NCBI RefSeq assembly: GCF_000621805.1
Contig: NZ_JHXH01000011.1
Location: 43,365 to 107,364 of the forward strand
Direction of reading: 5' to 3'
DNA length: 64,000 nucleotides
DNA from: Ruminococcus sp. FC2018
Lineage (GTDB): Bacteria > Bacillota > Clostridia > Oscillospirales > Ruminococcaceae
Position numbers and translations under genes: made by a program. Numbering within the stretch: the stretch's first letter is position 1; each line of letters opens with the position of its first letter. Below, one piece after another: positions 62,323 to 64,000 of the stretch. Below the pieces are notes generated by a model that was not told the origin of the DNA, made no database searches, and was given only the letters and a program-made list of their open reading frames with translations.

Positions 62323-63570
62323 TTATTGTAACTGCTTGATTATCAGATCCAGCTCTGTTTTTGAGCGTTGATTGTCGTTAAACATATCCAGATATTTGTA
62401 AAGCACAAATCCTTTACATTCATCAAGTGCCGCAATATCGCTGATCTGCTTTGCAATTATGCCTGTGGTCCTGACAAATTCGCTGTCATTTCCAATGGTT
62501 TTATACACGGCAAGTCCAACGTAAAGCTTTACATCTTTACACGTCACAACGTTTGTCCAGTCCTTTAAAGTTTTGAGAAACGGCTTAACCGAATTATTGT
62601 ACCCATAATATATCTGTGGACATATGTAATCTATATACCCTGTCTCGCTGCTCCATTTCTTGACATCGGCAAACATATAGTTATAATTGTTCTCAAGATT
62701 TCCCTGTGGGGATACACCTACAACAATGTTTTTGTTTACGGATTTTACGGCATTATATATCATTTTCACCATAGATGAAATATTTTCCATGCGCCAAACG
62801 GATAGTTCCTTCCCCTTTGATAAAGCTGAAAAACATTTAACGTCAAATTTCTCTTGTGTGGTCGGGTAAAAATAATCGTCATAATGTATGCCGTCAACAT
62901 CATATTTACGGGCAATTTCTTGTGCCCCATCAGCAATCAGCTTCCTTACCTCCTCATAACCGGGATTAAGCCATAGATGCTTGTCTGCGTCAACACTGCA
63001 TACATAATCGTTTTTAGCATTATACCATTGTTTTATTTTAAATTTATCGTCTATCTGTTTTAAGTGCTCCTCGCTTTCAAGGCGCAGCGGATTTATCCAG
63101 GCATGGATTGAAATATTGTTTTTATGCGCTATTTCAGTCATAATACTTAAAGGATCAAATTCGGCGATCGTTTCATACTTTCCGGTCAGATAATATGAAA
63201 TAGGATAAATATCTGACCTGTATATTGCATCCCCGAACGGTCTTACGTGTACAAAAACAGTATTGCACTTTGCTTTTAATACATTTTTACAAGCTGTTTC
63301 AAAATTGTCTCTGAACTGCTGCTCCGTCTTGCCTGTCAACATAGGTGCAAGATCTATATATGATATCCAGATCGCCTTCAGATAATCATAATTCAATCTT
63401 TCATTGCTTTCATCGGATCTAAAGCTGATATCATGCGGAATAACAGAGTTTTTAACCATGTATTTCCCTTTTGGGACGAATGTGTTATTCTCACTTTCAT
63501 TCAGATTATGTGCGCATCCTGTAAATAAAAATGCAATTACGAAAATAAGTATTTTTAGAACATTCTTCAT
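62323..63570 (-). CDS. GH10-like (GHL10/DUF187) lipoprotein
   Basis: This 415-residue protein has a signal peptide with lipobox FTGC (Cys19). The catalytic-type barrel begins AIWISYIDLAPML and continues with NTVFVHVRPFGDAIYRSDIYP, HAWINPLR, WLNPGYEEVRKL, YDVDGIHYDDYFYP and VGVSPQGN, the order typical of the GHL10 family. Related proteins are thought to act on cell-wall or exopolysaccharide. It ends VLYKYLDMF with no C-terminal domain. GGAGGG lies 7 nt before the ATG at 63570. An insertion element starts about 78 bp upstream and may affect its promoter. Confidence 0.87.
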   Translation of the reverse strand: MKNVLKILIFVIAFLFTGCAHNLNESENNTFVPKGKYMVKNSVIPHDISFRSDESNERLNYDYLKAIWISYIDLAPMLTGKTEQQFRDNFETACKNVLKAKCNTVFVHVRPFGDAIYRSDIYPISYYLTGKYETIAEFDPLSIMTEIAHKNNISIHAWINPLRLESEEHLKQIDDKFKIKQWYNAKNDYVCSVDADKHLWLNPGYEEVRKLIADGAQEIARKYDVDGIHYDDYFYPTTQEKFDVKCFSALSKGKELSVWRMENISSMVKMIYNAVKSVNKNIVVGVSPQGNLENNYNYMFADVKKWSSETGYIDYICPQIYYGYNNSVKPFLKTLKDWTNVVTCKDVKLYVGLAVYKTIGNDSEFVRTTGIIAKQISDIAALDECKGFVLYKYLDMFNDNQRSKTELDLIIKQLQ

Positions 63571-63647
63571 TATTTGACCCTCCGTTTTTTTAATATATAT
63601 TAGCCTTAAACGGAAGTTATGAAAATAAAAAATGGACCGCATATCAA

Positions 63648-64000
63648 TGAAATGCTCCCCTTTTGTTAGACAATGTGGTATAATAGAAATATACCAATTA
63701 GAAATCTAACGGAAGGGGGCATTTTTATGCCTAAAGGAATACCAAATAAGAGATACACACCGGAATTCAAAATCAAGGTTGTTGAAACGATGCACAAAGA
63801 AAAGTTGAGCCACAGGGAAGCAGCACGGGAATTCGATGTGAGTAATCATAATAGAGTCTCAGACTGGGAGCGCATCTATCTTGAAGAAGGCAAAGAAGGT
63901 TTTTATGTTGAACGCCGAGGACGCAAGTCGACAGGCCGTCCTACAAAGCTAAAAAAGGAAGTCCAAGAAGATCTCATAGCCGAGGTCCAGCGTCTTCGTG
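63648..64000 (+). mobile_element. IS3-family insertion sequence, left end (truncated by window)
   Basis: An end-like sequence TGAAATGCTCCCC begins at 63648, resembling IS150-group terminal repeats, and a transposase orfA follows at 63727. A TGGTATAAT extended -10 at 63676-63684 gives an internal promoter. A second, inverted copy of the end sequence lies at 63705-63724. The right end is outside the window, so the boundaries and target duplication cannot be confirmed. Confidence 0.7.
63727..64000 (+). CDS. IS3-family transposase OrfA (N-terminal part)
   Basis: The reading frame starts MPKGIPNKRYTPEFKIKVVE and continues with a helix-turn-helix (LSHREAAREFDVSNHNRVSD) and a second half GRKSTGRPTKLKKEVQED. 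These match the DNA-binding OrfA of IS3/IS150-type elements. It runs off the window after 91 codons, so the leucine-zipper end, frameshift site and DDE OrfB are not visible. A GGAAGGGGG ribosome-binding site precedes the ATG. Confidence 0.85.
   Translation, partial: MPKGIPNKRYTPEFKIKVVETMHKEKLSHREAAREFDVSNHNRVSDWERIYLEEGKEGFYVERRGRKSTGRPTKLKKEVQEDLIAEVQRLR

Noticed and set aside
1..64000. CRISPR array, tRNA or rRNA genes, prophage
   Set aside because: I looked at the gene-free stretches on both strands and saw no regular repeat-spacer pattern, no tRNA-like cloverleaf and no phage genes.

Overview
The window looks like a chromosomal segment of a low-GC anaerobic Clostridia, most plausibly a Ruminococcus-like member of the Oscillospiraceae/Ruminococcaceae. 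This is inferred from gene families and order: the SCIFF peptide with its radical SAM maturase next to yajC, an electron-bifurcating NfnAB pair, CD1247-type and DIP1984 proteins, and the leuS-rsfS-yqeK-nadD and smc-ftsY blocks. Most genes lie on the minus strand. Many promoters are near-perfect sigma-A sites with 17 bp spacers.

Region 1 (1-14316, minus) is a surface-polysaccharide locus. Read in the direction of transcription it encodes a chain-length protein (own promoter and terminator), then from a separate consensus promoter a FlaA1/PglF-type dehydratase, a DegT-type aminotransferase, a PglC-type phosphoglycosyl transferase, a GT4 glycosyltransferase, all five Wbp enzymes for UDP-2,3-diacetamido-2,3-dideoxy-D-mannuronic acid (epimerase, 3-dehydrogenase, acetyltransferase, aminotransferase, 6-dehydrogenase), a Wzy-type polymerase and the start of a Wzx-type flippase cut by the window edge.

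Region 2 (14317-17549) holds a plus-strand GH3 lipoprotein and a 65-residue membrane protein, facing a riboflavin transporter (ribU) controlled by an FMN riboswitch with an intrinsic terminator.

Region 3 (17550-26711, minus) carries housekeeping and hypothetical genes: a CD1247-like zinc-ribbon protein, efp, a SUFU-domain protein, a proline peptidase, aroQ, an endonuclease IV relative, yqeG, a 155-nt rod-like palindromic element, a DIP1984 gene, rpsU (TTG start, short, long leader), a GNAT enzyme, a multi-zinc-ribbon protein and a flavin oxidoreductase/MATE pair behind a promoter whose -35 is flanked by a perfect inverted repeat.

Region 4 (26712-45891, minus) is a long core-gene run: rlmB-dprA-topA-trmFO-plsX-rnc-Elp3-like-smc-ftsY-rdgB-yhbY-nadD-yqeK-rsfS-leuS, preceded by infC-rpmI-rplT, where infC begins with ATT and its leader contains an attenuator hairpin.

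Region 5 (45914-64000) contains addBA, a small secreted protein divergent from a beta-helix lipoprotein, a sensor PP2C phosphatase, the SCIFF cassette (scfA-scfB) with its TIGR04086-type membrane protein and yajC, nfnAB, a GH10-like lipoprotein and the left end of an IS3-family element whose 5' end can fold to hide the transposase ribosome-binding site.

I saw no tRNA or rRNA gene, CRISPR array or prophage. The least understood items are the 155-nt rod structure, the SCIFF cassette with its internal terminator, the operator-like repeats at the capsule and MATE promoters, and the IS end hairpin.
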